64,000 bases of DNA from NCBI GenBank assembly GCA_963576475.1, contig OY754979.1, positions 30,758,078-30,822,077 of the forward strand, in the 5' to 3' direction. Position numbers and translations under genes: made by a program. This document shows, in pieces, positions 40,701 through 51,299 of the stretch (the first letter of the stretch is position 1; every line of letters starts with the position of its first letter). The notes below the pieces were generated by a model. The model saw nothing but the letters and a program-made list of their open reading frames with translations. It had not been told where the DNA came from and made no database searches. The DNA comes from Molanna angustata. Taxonomy: Eukaryota; Arthropoda; Insecta; Trichoptera; Molannidae.

Positions 40701-43700
40701 AATTTTGTATGAATCGAAGTGAGGCATTTTTCCGGGGGATTTTTGACGTTGTAGTTTTAACGTAATTGTTTTCGGATTTATTTGTCGTAAAAAACACTTT
40801 GTTAATTTAGATTTATAAAAAAGTTATTTAAGATGTGTTGAAATGTAAGGAAAACTGAAATATGTTAATAACCAAAACGTCAAACGCGCGATATTCCATG
40901 ACTCACTTTTACTACATCTACATAGTATAATGTATTATAAAAATCTATGGAATAAACAACATGGCGATGCACCGCGCTGTCAAACATCAGTTATTAAAAA
41001 TGTGCAAACATACGTAGGTACCCACAATAATACAAGTAATAATAGTCTTCATCGAATATATTTTACTGGCAACAAATATGTCAAAGGAGACAACATAATG
41101 ACACAAAAATATATTAAATTCGGTCAATTGGTTTTCCAACAAATGTTAGTTCGAATAATTTGCTTTCGGATAATTGTCATTCTGATAACTGATTTTCGAA
41201 AAATTGTTATTCGTACAATTGCGCATTCGAACAATTGTGTTTCGAAGAATTTTCATGTAATCAATAAAACGATAGATACTACCAGGGTTTTCTATAACTC
41301 TTATTTTCTCTGCTGGGAACCTGAGTTAGATATATTTAAGTAGGTGAACGAAATTTGTCGAAGCAGGATTCAAACATAAGCAGAGTAAATTATTGGTTTG
41401 CATGTATTACCTGATGCTGAAGACCATGGTCTGAGGAAGCAAATACTTCTCGAAGTGGTGCACAGCGGCGACCTGGCAAGCGGTCTGCACGGCTCGTGCT
41501 CGTCTAGCGCGCACTCTTCTGATCGCCTCATCCGCACTGACACGCAAGGCGTGCACAAGATAGCACGCTATTAGCACGCCGGTCCTACCCAAACCTTAAA
41601 ATAATAAATATTTCATGTATCTCTAAGATTTCGAAAAGATTTTCAAAGAATATCAGTGACTTTCTATAAGTGATGATGATACATAGTTTCAAAGTATACC
41701 TATAAATATTTAAGAAAATACTATAGATACAAAATTTGGATGTGGTCTGCTCAGAATAGAGAGCTGTGCAGGTCTCAGGGGGAGGCCTTTGTCCATTACT
41801 GGATTCGCTACTTCCACCACCACCCGCTCTGCATATGGGAACTGTAATCGGCCCCTTCACAGAATGCTAAGTGAACGACAATAAAAAAATTCATTACACG
41901 AAAAGTAGCTCATGGTGCCCTCTAGATTAGCAATCTCGGCACCATAGTGCAAAAGAAAAATCGACGAATGTGAATGGAATATTCACACTCGTGGACTTCA
42001 GATCTTTTTAAATAAGAAACATCAGGGGTATGACTAAGCAGATCTTTATAAAAAATTAACCTACTGGAAATCTAACAAGAGTAAGGCACCATAACTATGA
42101 CAAAACTTCTTAATGACTTTAAAATTGTTCTTCGAGATCACAAAATCCGCCTGACCAATGGGACATTGAAGAGGCCCACGGACAGCAACGATCTATAAGA
42201 GGACACCATTGGGTGGCAACAATCCCACAGGATATGATCCGAAGTTTGGTCCGGGTATTGACAGAACTAAAACTGGATAAGAGAACGCTGAAAAAAATCA
42301 GGAAGGATTCTCTTTCTGTGTCTTCCAATTCTCTTATTTTCCCCTTAATGATATGATAATATCGCCATTCTGAGTATTACCTGGCTGTTATTTTTACACA
42401 TATTTATGTGACGGTAGGTACATCACGTGTAAACAATATAAATACACAGAGACGCTCTCTATACGATATGAGCAAATAATTGACATGTACAGACAAGTTA
42501 GAGGATAACACTTCTGAATTAGTGTTTTAGAACTGATCCTTTCCTCAGAATCTGAGAGCGTGCAGGATAACAACAAAAAGTTAAGGAACCTTCATTTAAA
42601 AAGGTGTCGTCATATTATCATACCAGCATGACAATGTATGGCAACTCTTCCTTCTCCCACAGCAAAGACCAAAACCTTCACAGCATCCAACAGAGCTCTC
42701 AGACCAGCAGCTCCGTAGTCTCGCCAAGCGAAATTGTAGTAGTATACTAAAACAAAAAGGTACTTTATAAAACATCAATTGCAATTGTGAAAATAAGATA
42801 GTAAGAAGTTTGAATTTAAGTTACTCAGAGCCGAACGATTGTCGGGAGACTTCGTCCCACACGACGATTGTCTTTCTCTTTCTTACAGTACTGAATAGAA
42901 TCTGTACGAGAAACGGAACGAGACACTGTTCGAAAAGAATTTTTTTTATGTCTGTCTAGGGATTGCAATTGCTGGATTGCTGGATGCGGGATCCAGCACA
43001 TTTTACTGCTTGCTGGATCCAGCAATTATTTTATTCCAAATAATGGCGTAAAATACTATCTTGTTTTATTAAATCTTGGCCCATTATCTTAAAAGAACTT
43101 TTCCTTTATGTATTCATCACCTAGGCGACGTAAAGCGACCAGGGGGGCAAGTCTGGTTCAATCGGCGAAATCAAAACCCTCGTGATTACCCATATCATGG
43201 ATATAATTATTATATGGAATTCTATAATAGTTGCATGTAACACATGAGATCCAACTGTCGATAGCGATAGTACGTATAGTTGAAGAATAAGTACCAAACT
43301 ATTAACCCATAAATACAAATTATTTAATATTTTAAGATATTTGGTTTTCTATAAAACACATGTACCTAGGTATGTATGTCAAGATAGGATAGTATGGAGG
43401 TCAGTCCTTTGATCCTACCCAGAATACGAAAACAGCATGATGGTATGTATGTATGTTTGGAGATTAGTATCAATATATCTTCTTATATATTGTGTGTAGG
43501 CTACTACCATACAAATTGTATGAAGCAATGTCGTCACTAAATTCAATTTTTATAAAAGTTGTTAAAAATATTTGAGATATGCTAATACAATTTTTATATT
43601 TTTTATAGAAAATTAAATTATATACATAGTTGGGGTGTTTCGGCTTTTTTTCCAATTTAAAAAAAAATTGGAAGTATAGGCAGTTAAACTCATAAATTTA

Positions 43701-46700
43701 TCATAAAAAAAATATTTTTCTTAATAAGAAATGTTTTAGAAACCCTGGATTTTTTGAAAAAAAATTAGTTTGAGATTTTGTATTTGTCTATGTTTGTACC
43801 AATTTTCAGCGTTACAGCTTTTACGGTTTCTGAGATATATGGAAAAATAAACCAATATTTCAAAAGTTGACAACCCCTGACTGAAACAAAAATTCACAAT
43901 TCTGAGTATAAAAGTTTTGTAGGCCTATAACTTTTATATATTCTGAAAATTTGGGCTCTGTAAATTGAGCGGATCAAAAGTTATAAGGGGGGACGGACAC
44001 ACAGACACACACACAAAACTCACATAAAATGTTCTACTCCGAATTCTAAGTAAATCCATGTATGGGAACATACCTGCTGCGAGGCCTCTAGTTGGTGTTA
44101 TTAGCATGCAAAAAGTCCACTACGCCATACAAAATTTTCCTTCGTACACGCATCTTGGCTTGATAATGTCGATTCATTCAGAGAATTGAATTCTCATGAA
44201 CGAATCGACAGTTGGAATATCTTTACATGTCATAGAACTCCATACTATAATTATATCCATGATATGGGTAATTACTGGGGTTTTGTTTTCGCCGGTCGAA
44301 CCAGACTTGCCCCCCTGATGCTTCCTTAACACATTTTGGCAAATCATTATACCTACATTTAAAACCTTTGTAATACACATTATTTTGTGTACCTGCCTGA
44401 CGTCCCGCTAACTTCATGTCGGGTAGGTGTGAACTTCAAAATTATAAAGAATATTCTTTTGCAAAAATCGCGGTAATAGTCCATTTTTTTAATTTATGTA
44501 AGTTTAAAAATTAAGAAATTTAAAATTTTTTGTTGTTTTATTGTCACCAACTTCAACTGAATCTGTTGCATTTTAAAATTGTCCGCATTGCTCTGTATAT
44601 TTTGTAAATCTGTATTAACTCCTTTATTAACACAGCAGCCCGACTGTGGAACGATCTTCCGAATTCTGTGTTTCCATCTTCGTACAACCCGGGTCTTTTT
44701 AAAATCCGAATTAATAAACTCTTCTCTAGATTGCAAACCCCTCCCAACGCTACGTAGTGCGCTTCTTCGGAAGAGTAAAATGGACCCAAATCCTAATAGC
44801 TGGCGTCCCCTACGTAGACATATTAAAAAAAAAAAAAAAAATAATTTGTAACTTTTTATAAGTGTAATATTTGATATGTCTTACTATTGTTGTTCATGAA
44901 AACGCTAGGATCGTAGGTGAAGCCACTAGATTCCAAGTGAGGTCCACAGTATGCATGTTCACCAGCTGCCTGGAGATTTATTATGCTGCGAATACCCCAA
45001 CTGAAATTTTTAAAAATATTTTATTACACACATCCTCACCCTATCATACACACTCACACAAACAGACATACACATACGGTCACATTTTGTAATTTTAACT
45101 TTAATCTAATTTATTATTCTTTGTTTTTTTTCTTAGACTACCTACTAAATAAATTAATAAGGTTATAATGTATACATGTAATTGATGCTGGGCGTGACTA
45201 TGTTTTAATATTGTTTATCACTAATTTATTTTTCCAGTCAAGGTTTGTGTACTTTAAATAAAATAAAATAATATATTTTACTCATATTGTTCAAAAAGAG
45301 TGACTAACCGAACCGTATTTTATGGATAGAGTAACTTTAAAAGATAGTCAAGTTATATTTGCTTGTAGCTACGTACAGAGATTTTGTTGTTGTATTAGCT
45401 TTTTCACACAACTATTACTTAAGAGGACATATAACGCTAAATCTAGTGACAGAAAACATGGTATATTAAAACCAGCTAATGCACTATGAAGTCACGTGTT
45501 AGTAAGGGTAACTATACTTATAGGCATATAACGCTAAATCTAGTGACTGAAAACATGATATATTAAAACCACCTAATGCACTATGAAGTTACGTGTTAGT
45601 AAGGGTAACTATACTTATAGGCATATAACGCTAAATCTAGTGACTGAAAACATGGTATATTAAAACCAGCTAATGCACTATGAAGTCACGTGTTAGTAAG
45701 GGTAACTATACTTATAGGCATATAACGCTAAATCTAGTGACTGAAAACATGATATATTAAAACCACCTAATGCACTATGAAGTTACGTGTTAGTAAGGGT
45801 AACTATACTTATAGGCATATAACGCTAAATCTAGTGACTGAAAACATGGTATATTAAAACCAGCTAATGCACTATGAAGTTACGTGTTAGTAAAGGTAAC
45901 TATAATTATAGGCATATAACGCTAAATCTAGTGACTGAAAACATGGTATATTAAAACCAGCTAATGCACTATGAAGTCACGTGTTAGTAAGGGTAACTAT
46001 ACTTATAGGCATATAACGCTAAATCTAGTGACTGAAAACATGATATATTAAAACCACCTAATGCACTATGAAGTTACGTGTTAGTAAGGGTAACTATACT
46101 TATAGGCATATAACGCTAAATCTAGTGACTGAAAACATGGTATATTAAAACCAGCTAATGCACTATGAAGTCACGTGTTAGTAAGGGTAACTATACTTAT
46201 AGGCATATAACGCTAAATCTAGTGACTGAAAACATGATATATTAAAACCACCTAATGCACCATGAAGTAACGTGTTAGTAAGGGTAACTATACTTATAGG
46301 CATATAACGCTAAATCTAGTGACTGAAAACATGATATATTAAAACCACCTAATGCACTATGAAGTAACGTGTTAGTAAGGGTAACTATACTTATAGGAAT
46401 ATAACGCTAAATCTAGTGACTGAAAACATGATATATTAAAACCACCTAATGCACTATGAAGTAACGTGTTAGTAAGGGTAACTATACTTATAGGCATATA
46501 ACGCTAAATCTAGTGACTGAAAACATGATATATTAAAACCACCTAATGCACTATGAAGTCACGTGTTAGTAAGGGTAACTATACTTATAGGCATATAACG
46601 CTAAATCTAGTGACTGAAAACATGATATATTAAAACCACCTAATGCACTATGAAGTTACGTGTTAGTAAGGGTAACTACACTTATAGGCATATAACGCTA

Positions 46701-49700
46701 AATCTAGTGACTGAAAACATGATATATTAAAACCACCTAATGCACTATGAAGTAACGTGTTAGTAAGGGTAACTATACTTATAGGCATATAACGCTAAAT
46801 CTAGTGACTGAAAACATGATATATTAAAACCACCTAATGCACTATGAAGTAACGTGTTAGTAAGGGTAACTATACTGATAGGCATATAACGCTAAATCTA
46901 GTGACTAAAAACATGATATATTAAAACCGCCTAATGCATTATCGTGTATAGGTAACTATCGCGTGCGTTAAAAATGGTTTATAGCGAATCAAAATATCGG
47001 AAACCCCAAATTTGTTGATTTTTTTGCATTTTAAGAACAAAACTAACTTTTAACTTTTAACTACTACCTTGGATTAAGATTAATTGTGTAAAATAATTGT
47101 AGGTTTAATCCTGTTTATTTTACCTAAATAAATAAAATGAAATAAAATAAAATAAACCTGACTAAAATTAAAAAAAACGGTCGTTCGCTTCGATTTTATG
47201 CACTCTTTAAGCATATGAAATATTTATATTTCTCTACGACACATAGTTAAAGAGTAATTTAAAAAAAAGTCTGAAAAAATGATATTTTAAATCATTATTT
47301 TAGGAGAATTTATGCTGAAGTTGTGTTACGAACATTCACTAGAGAAATGTTGAAAATACTTATGGTATTTTTTTAGAAACACACTGTTTAACATATTTGG
47401 GGAATTTGATTTAAAATTGGGGTGTTAAGGTTTATATGCCCCCTTAATATAATTCATCTCTTTCACAGTAATTATTTGGTGTGAGAGATAATTATAATGT
47501 GATTGCGCAGGAGTAAAAGAGAAAATACGTCTGCAGTGTGTCTATTCTTTCTTGATGATATTGTAAAAATTCGTTCAAATGTACCATTTTTGTATTGCTT
47601 TTTGCTCTCATATAACGTGTCTATATACGAAATGTCGTTGATTATCACCCAACGATCCGTAATAACGCGTAGTTCGTCTATGATGAAAATATTTAGTACA
47701 AGTCTGTCCCGAGAAGGGAGCGGTCAGCTCTAAACACTGGTACGACAATAATGTGTAAAAAATTTAAAATGTGCCACAAAATTACTTTTAAATATTATAA
47801 TTTATTTTACCTATGAAATTGTTGAATTAGATTCCACGTGGCTATCGAAGCTGTACTGGGTCTTGCCATTGCTAAGATGTCTTCTGTTATCCTGAAATTT
47901 AATAAATAAGCAAAATGACATGATATTTCAAATTTATCGTTAATGACAGTGTGAAATGCCATGACCATAAGTTACTTAATACTTGACAAAACATTCTTAG
48001 AAGAATTAGAAAAAATATAATATGTAAGAAGGTAGATATTTAAAAGGCGCACGAAAGCAGAATAAATACAGTTGAAATGAGACCGCTGAACAAGATGAAT
48101 TTGTATTAGAACGATGTATGCTAGATTACGAAACGAGAAGCCAAGGAAAGACACAGGAGGACACAGTGGTCCTATTAAGTGGAATATATTGCCTCCAGAT
48201 GTCCGCAGTGCACAAAGCAAGAGCACACTCTCTAAAGGACTGAAAACAGCTTATTTTCGTAGAGCAAATTTTTTACTTAAATGTATACCGAATTAATATT
48301 GGCATCAATGCTCTATTATGCAGGTGTATTAATACCTATACAAATTTCGAGAGAGCTTCGAAAATAAATATATTGAAAGGTATTGACTGTCATTCTTTTA
48401 TCCATCCATATCACCCTCAAATGTAACATACATACCATCACGCCATGTCCCTTGCGGGGTAGGCAGAGAGAACCGAACGCCACATTTTTCTATCCTGGCA
48501 CGCATCCCTCGCCTCGTCCACATTCATGCATCGTCTCATACATGTTCGTCTATTGCTCACACTTCTAACATTTCCGTCTTTCAAAATTTCGTTCACATGG
48601 TCGTGCCATCCCTTTCTTGGGCGTACCCGACCTCTCATTCCATTCCTTTCCGCTCAGTATATTTTCTTCGTTAGGCGCTCCTCATTCATTCTACCCATGT
48701 GACCAAACCATCTCAATATGTTCACTTTCATTCTAGTAATGACATCTTTCTTCATCTTACATTCTTTCCTTATATCCTCGTTTCTTACCCGGTCATACAT
48801 CGTTCTATTACAAATCCTTCTTAACGATCTCATTTCAACTGCATTTATTCTACTTTCATGCGTCTTCTGCCATGTCCAGGTTTCACTTGCATACGTCAGG
48901 GTTGGCACTACGATGGCGTTATGAATGGCAACTTTGGCATCCTTTGATATGTTGCGATCATTCATAATTGGTCTTAGTGCTCCATTCACTCTGTTTCCTG
49001 CCATAACTCTTATTTCGATCTCTTTATCGAGTCGTCCGTTCCGTTGAAATATGCTTCCCAAGTACACATATTCGTCGACTTGCTCGAGCCATTCGTTCTC
49101 TACTCTTATTTTACACGCTGTTCTGCTTTCACTCTTTTCAAAGACCATTGTCTTTGATTTGCTGGCATTCATCCTAAGTCCATTCTCTATACATCCTTCA
49201 TATACCATACTTACAACATACTGTAACTCTTCCATACTTTCTGCTAATGTTTATCGTAGTATATATTATAAATTAAATTCAAAGTTACATTGTACATACA
49301 TAACATGAATCATTAACCGGCGATATATAAATTGTTTATATTATTATTTTATTTTCTTTCCTCTTAGCGCTTTTTGTCCCGTTTCTATCGGGGTACGCTT
49401 TGACCATGATCCTGGACTTGGCAAGTCTGGTTATTACATTGAAGCGACTGCCATCTGACCTTCGTAACCCTAAGAAAGGGGAACCAGACAAATTGGATCA
49501 TGGCTACATTATTATTAAATAATGTAAGATGAAGAAAGATGTAATTAAAGGAATGAAAGTTAATACATTGAGATGGTTTGGCCACATGGAATGAAATAAG
49601 ATGTCGGGACCGCCTAAGAAAAGGATGGCGCGACCATGTAAACTATTTTCTAAAAGGTTTATATGTGATTAAAATGATCGAGAACTCAAAATTTGTTGAT

Positions 49701-51120
49701 TTTTTGCATTTTAAGAACAAACCCGACTTGAAATTATATAACTTTTTCGGTCATTCACTTGGAATCTATATATATTTGAGCATACCTATAAAAATTTACT
49801 TAGTTATGGAGTAATCTAAAAAAACGCAGAAAAAAAGTGTAGGTATTCATAATATTTCTTTCTTTCCTGGACCACAAACTATCGCTGGACTTGCAAATCT
49901 CAAAAACTGTTAGCTCTTGTTTCTTTCATCTGAGGCAATTGAAAAGTATCCGCCGGAGCTTACCCAAAAACGAAGCTAAAACGCTTTTTTATTATTTTTA
50001 TTTTATCAAGTTCACAATAAAATATACAAAATATAAAACAAACAAACTATATAGAAAAGATTCACAGTAAGACAAAACATATTTACCCTTTACTAGAGTG
50101 CAAGCACTCGTGTGTAAAGGAGCTTATTAATGCATTTGTGGTGTCACGTATCAGCTTGATAGATTACAAATAGTTTTCAACGCAGCCGTGAGGTTGATAT
50201 ATGGAGCCGACAAAAGATGTCACAAAATACCTCTTCTTTACGAACTACACTGGTTGAGATGTCCAGAACGAGTAGACTATAAGGTATGCCTGATGGTGTT
50301 TAAAACTCTGAACGACTTGACTCCACTCTACATTCAGGAATTGTGCCAGAGGAATGTTCCATCGGGGAGGCAGCTTACGCTGAGATCGTCTGAATCACAG
50401 GGTACCAACTCTTTAAAAGAATTGGATAGAGTCAATAAGGCGGCTTACTATGATCGCGGTTTTAGTGTGATAGGGCCTTTAAAATGGAATAAATTGCCTC
50501 TTGACATACGTGGAGCTCAGAGCATTGACACCTTCGGTAAACTTCTTAAGACTGCCTTGTTTCGTAGAGCCAACAAATAAGCTACAGCGCCCTTGGAGTG
50601 ATCTTGTATCACTAAACGGCGCTTTATAAATTTTTATTATTATTATTTCTTTTAGAGGAATTTAGGTTGTATTTTAAAATTATATGACGAACATTCATTA
50701 GAGAAAATTTTAAAATACTTATGATATTTTTTCTAGAAACACACTGTATAACATATTTGAGGAATTACATTTGAAATCGAGGTGTTCAGGTTTATAAGCC
50801 CCCTTAAGTGATATTTGCAAGGATATATTATTATATTTTGTTTACCAATGTGAGTAGACTCCTTGCAACGCTAGCTGGTCTTGGGTCCACCTCAACGGCG
50901 ACTCGTATTTGCAGTGGTGTCCTCCGCACAGCAGGGCGCACTGCAGAGCTGGTGGGGTCAGTCTGCGAGCACCCTCTCCCATCAGAGAGTACTGCCCCTT
51001 GGCTTTGTAAGGAGTCTCCTGCGTGTCATCGGAGGACGTCACATCCTGACCTCGACCCAAAGAACCTGCCCCCATATCGCCCGCTTCCTCGATCACAACG
51101 CTGGTGTCTTTACAATGCAT
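37038..51120 (-). CDS. PTPDC1: PTPDC1-like protein tyrosine phosphatase
   Basis: Eleven coding exons on minus: 50846-51120, 47811-47891, 44885-45000, 42624-42746, 41411-41594, 40245-40359, 39185-39410, 38416-38597, 38066-38176, 37795-37932 and 37038-37706. All junctions are GT-AG and phase-compatible, giving 739 residues; vertebrate PTPDC1 is about 750. Landmarks: CALLCGGHHCKYESPLRWTQ (about 64-83), ITEDILAMARPS, GIRSIINLQAAGEHAYCGP, IYYYNFAWRDYG and the P-loop HCHAGLGRTG with catalytic Cys196 and Arg202 (C-x5-R). Further C-terminal are HRQKAILHGMEERAFRYLPK and a helical EDLRIIAALLMEWLESLKMP region. The family is linked to centrosome/cilium regulation in vertebrates; the role here is inferred from homology only. 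The Ser-rich C-tail is poorly conserved. The ATG at 51118-51120 directly follows an acceptor, so a 5' UTR exon lies upstream. Confidence 0.93.
37795..37932 (-). CDS. PTPDC1: PTPDC1-like exon 10
   Basis: 46 codons, phase 0 at both ends: EDLRIIAALLMEWLESLKMP, VLDAQDLATIVVWGEKPKEC and LLRLEL. It aligns with the vertebrate 'SLMWSWVEQLKEPVIT-ED' helical region. Acceptor TTGCAG, donor GTAACA. Confidence 0.92.
38066..38176 (-). CDS. PTPDC1: PTPDC1-like exon 9
   Basis: 37 codons in phase 0: ALLMDHSSLSEERQRYMRNF, QIDLNSRAAAFLRINTE. Donor GTGAGT, acceptor TTACAG. Confidence 0.85.
38416..38597 (-). CDS. PTPDC1: PTPDC1-like exon 8 (Ser/Pro-rich)
   Basis: Encodes VNALDKDENPGDTGTKTPVS, SPNSPRGSQTHIETELNFEY and SSSEVPSPEDRPGATPSQVAE, a linker rich in SP and TP sites. 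Acceptor TTTATAG, donor GTAATT. It enters one base into a codon, matching exon 7. Confidence 0.82.
39185..39410 (-). CDS. PTPDC1: PTPDC1-like exon 7
   Basis: Encodes IIYFLGERLLRACGCEDPGG through CNCTEVLDPSDEKEMNETER VLKE. It begins at the counterpart of the vertebrate 'IIHLVCKLLLDLA' helix. Acceptor TTTTTAG, donor GTACAG. Confidence 0.85.
40245..40359 (-). CDS. PTPDC1: PTPDC1-like exon 6
   Basis: Encodes EPLKERNKQQEFGLLQHLHR, QKAILHGMEERAFRYLPK. It matches the vertebrate 'LPQYLIRQRHLLHGYEARLLKHVPK'-type segment downstream of the catalytic domain. Acceptor TTTTTTTAG, donor GTAATT. Confidence 0.92.
40473..41262. mobile_element. TIR element with motif-array ends, copy 1
   Basis: 790 bp in the intron between exons 5 and 6 of the PTPDC1-like gene. 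The left end starts GGTGACAGGAAAATTATTCG; the complement of the right end reads GATTACATGAAAATTCTTCG. Both ends (about 120-150 bp) are built of seven or eight 15-16-bp units with a CAATTNTNCGAA core in inverted orientation. The interior is non-coding. Copy 2, disrupted by insertions, is at 52927-55232. Confidence 0.8.
41411..41594 (-). CDS. PTPDC1: PTPDC1-like exon 5 (end of P-loop)
   Basis: Begins inside the P-loop: LGRTGVLIACYLVHALRVSA, DEAIRRVRARRARAVQTACQ and VAAVHHFEKYLLPQTMVFSI. LGRTG completes C-x5-R with Arg202. GC-richer than its surroundings. Acceptor ATTTTAAG, donor GTAATA. Confidence 0.95.
41700..41885 (-). mobile_element. R1-like LINE 3' UTR fragment
   Basis: The minus strand contains TGAAGGGGCCGATTACAGTT and CAGAGCGGGTGGTGGTGGAA, related to the 3' end of the R1-like copy at 35330-35380. 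A smaller piece is at about 33590-33640. Non-coding remnant in an intron. Confidence 0.55.
42624..42746 (-). CDS. PTPDC1: PTPDC1-like exon 4 (catalytic cysteine)
   Basis: Encodes YYYNFAWRDYGAAGLRALLD and AVKVLVFAVGEGRVAIHCHA. It supplies the catalytic Cys196 of the HCHAG…R loop and the preceding W-D-YG region of the PTPDC1 family. Acceptor GTTTTAG, donor GTATGA. Confidence 0.95.
42955..43030. repeat. GCTGGAT-rich short repeat cluster
   Basis: Several GCTGGAT/ATCCAGC words in 75 bp, including the palindrome GCTGGATCCAGC, within the intron. Nature unknown; possibly a MITE end. Confidence 0.4.
43141..43230 (-). repeat. Interspersed repeat 'TATCCATGATATGGG', minus copy
   Basis: Reverse complement of the repeat also seen at 25365-25437 and 44225-44320. 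With the latter it makes a widely spaced inverted pair in one intron. Confidence 0.6.
44225..44320 (+). repeat. Interspersed repeat 'TATCCATGATATGGG', plus copy
   Basis: Contains AATTATATCCATGATATGGG, then TTTGTTTTCGCCGGTCGAAC and CTTGCCCC. Same family as 25365-25437. Confidence 0.6.
44600..44842 (+). pseudogene. LINE tail with poly(A)
   Basis: Plus-strand conceptual frame NTAARLWNDLPNSVFPSSYN, PGLFKIRINKLFS, the C-terminal end of jockey-like ORF2, followed by an A run at 44825-44842 marking the 3' end. It lies close beside PTPDC1-like exon 3, antisense to the gene. Confidence 0.65.
44885..45000 (-). CDS. PTPDC1: PTPDC1-like exon 3
   Basis: Encodes SWGIRSIINLQAAGEHAYCG, PHLESSGFTYDPSVFMNNN. 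It matches the family's 'GIKTIINLQRPGEHASCG' core strand. Acceptor ATTTCAG, donor GTAAGA. Confidence 0.93.
45424..46955. repeat. 97-bp satellite array (about 16 copies)
   Basis: Monomer 97 bp (GCATATAACGCTAAATCTAG… ending …CTATACTTATAG); exact spacing measured at 45524, 45621 and 45718. Two variants alternate in the left half: CATGGTAT/CCAGC/GTCACG versus CATGATAT/CCACC/GTTACG. This makes a 194-bp dimer. The right half is homogenised to a GATAT/CCACC/GTAACG type. It sits in PTPDC1-like intron 2. Confidence 0.95.
46966..47445. repeat. Unknown dispersed repeat, contiguous copy
   Basis: Shares TTTGTTGATTTTTTTGCATT near its start and, near its end, a segment with AGAAACACACTGT…TAACATATTT…GCCCCCTTAA with the copy split across 49665-49855 and 50645-50815. 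Non-coding. Confidence 0.55.
47811..47891 (-). CDS. PTPDC1: PTPDC1-like exon 2
   Basis: Encodes WITEDILAMARPSTASIATW, NLIQQFHS (end residues split across junctions). It matches the highly conserved 'ITDDILAMARPSS' of PTPDC1. Acceptor ATTTCAG, donor GTAAAA. Confidence 0.95.
   Translation of the reverse strand, partial: DNRRHLSNGKTQYSFDSHVESNSTIS
48114..48296 (+). pseudogene. L2/CR1-like LINE tail
   Basis: IKWNILPPDVRSAQSKSTLS, KGLKTAYFRRANF resembles the tail at 50188-50580 (PLKWNKLPLDIRGAQSIDTF). Truncated. Confidence 0.6.
48430..49255 (-). pseudogene. RTE-like LINE, 3' half
   Basis: Minus strand, one frame interrupted by a TGA at about 48654. It runs from the end of the RT (MNASKSKTMVFEKSE, WLEQVDEYVYLGSIFQRNG) through the C-terminal region (TYASETWTWQKTHESRINAV, MKVNILRWFGHMGRMNEERL) to MRRCMNVDEARDACQDRKMW and VLSAYPARDMA. 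The RT catalytic core is absent. A copy at 26078-26375 shares the same TGA. It lies in intron 1 of the PTPDC1-like gene, in sense. Confidence 0.82.
49555..49645 (+). pseudogene. RTE-like LINE scrap
   Basis: Short plus-strand remnant with MKVNTLRWFGHM-like coding and RRDRLRKGWRDHV, the same region as in 48430-49255. About 90 bp. Confidence 0.5.
49665..50815. repeat. Unknown dispersed repeat, copy split by LINE
   Basis: 49665-49855 and 50645-50815 correspond to the two ends of the repeat at 46966-47445. The intervening ~790 bp contain the L2/CR1-like LINE tail, which apparently inserted into it. Confidence 0.5.
50150..50645 (+). pseudogene. L2/CR1-like LINE C-terminus
   Basis: 130 open codons (50188-50580): RLIYGADKRCHKIPLLYELH, WLRCPERVDYKVCLMVFKTL, LTPLYIQELCQRNVPSGRQL, and WNKLPLDIRGAQSIDTFGKL. 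This is the conserved C-terminal tail of L2/CR1-like ORF2. The 3' end has GATCTTGTATCACTAAACGG and a (TTA)n microsatellite. Well preserved but 5' truncated. Confidence 0.78.
50846..51120 (-). CDS. PTPDC1: PTPDC1-like exon 1 (first coding exon)
   Basis: Starts at ATG (51120-51118) immediately after an acceptor TTGTTCCAG and ends CATTG before GTAAAC. Encodes MHCKDTSVVIEEAGDMGAGS… and the conserved GARRLTPPALQCALLCGGHH, CKYESPLRWTQDQLALQGVY. About 48 residues precede the conserved part, similar to vertebrate orthologues, so this ATG is plausible. Confidence 0.88.
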
Positions 51121-51171
51121 CTGGAACAATGCAATTCAATACTAAATTTATAGAATTAATAGTATATTGCA

Positions 51172-51262
51172 CATAATTTGTACACATCATTTGTACACAT
51201 GAATTGTACACATAATTTGTACACATCATTTGTACACATAATTTGTGCATATCATAATTTGT
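51172..51262. repeat. ~13-bp minisatellite (CACATAATTTGTA), left part
   Basis: Seven or so degenerate copies of CACAT(A/C)ATTTGTA. The same motif resumes at 52660-52722, so one array was apparently split by the insert carrying the 47-bp minisatellite. Confidence 0.75.
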
Positions 51263-51299
51263 AATAGGATGGGGAGCAGCATTTAAAACTGATTTGAAG

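Noticed and set aside
45424..46955. CRISPR array
   Set aside because: The 97-bp units are head-to-tail without unique spacers, in a eukaryotic intron; this is a satellite.
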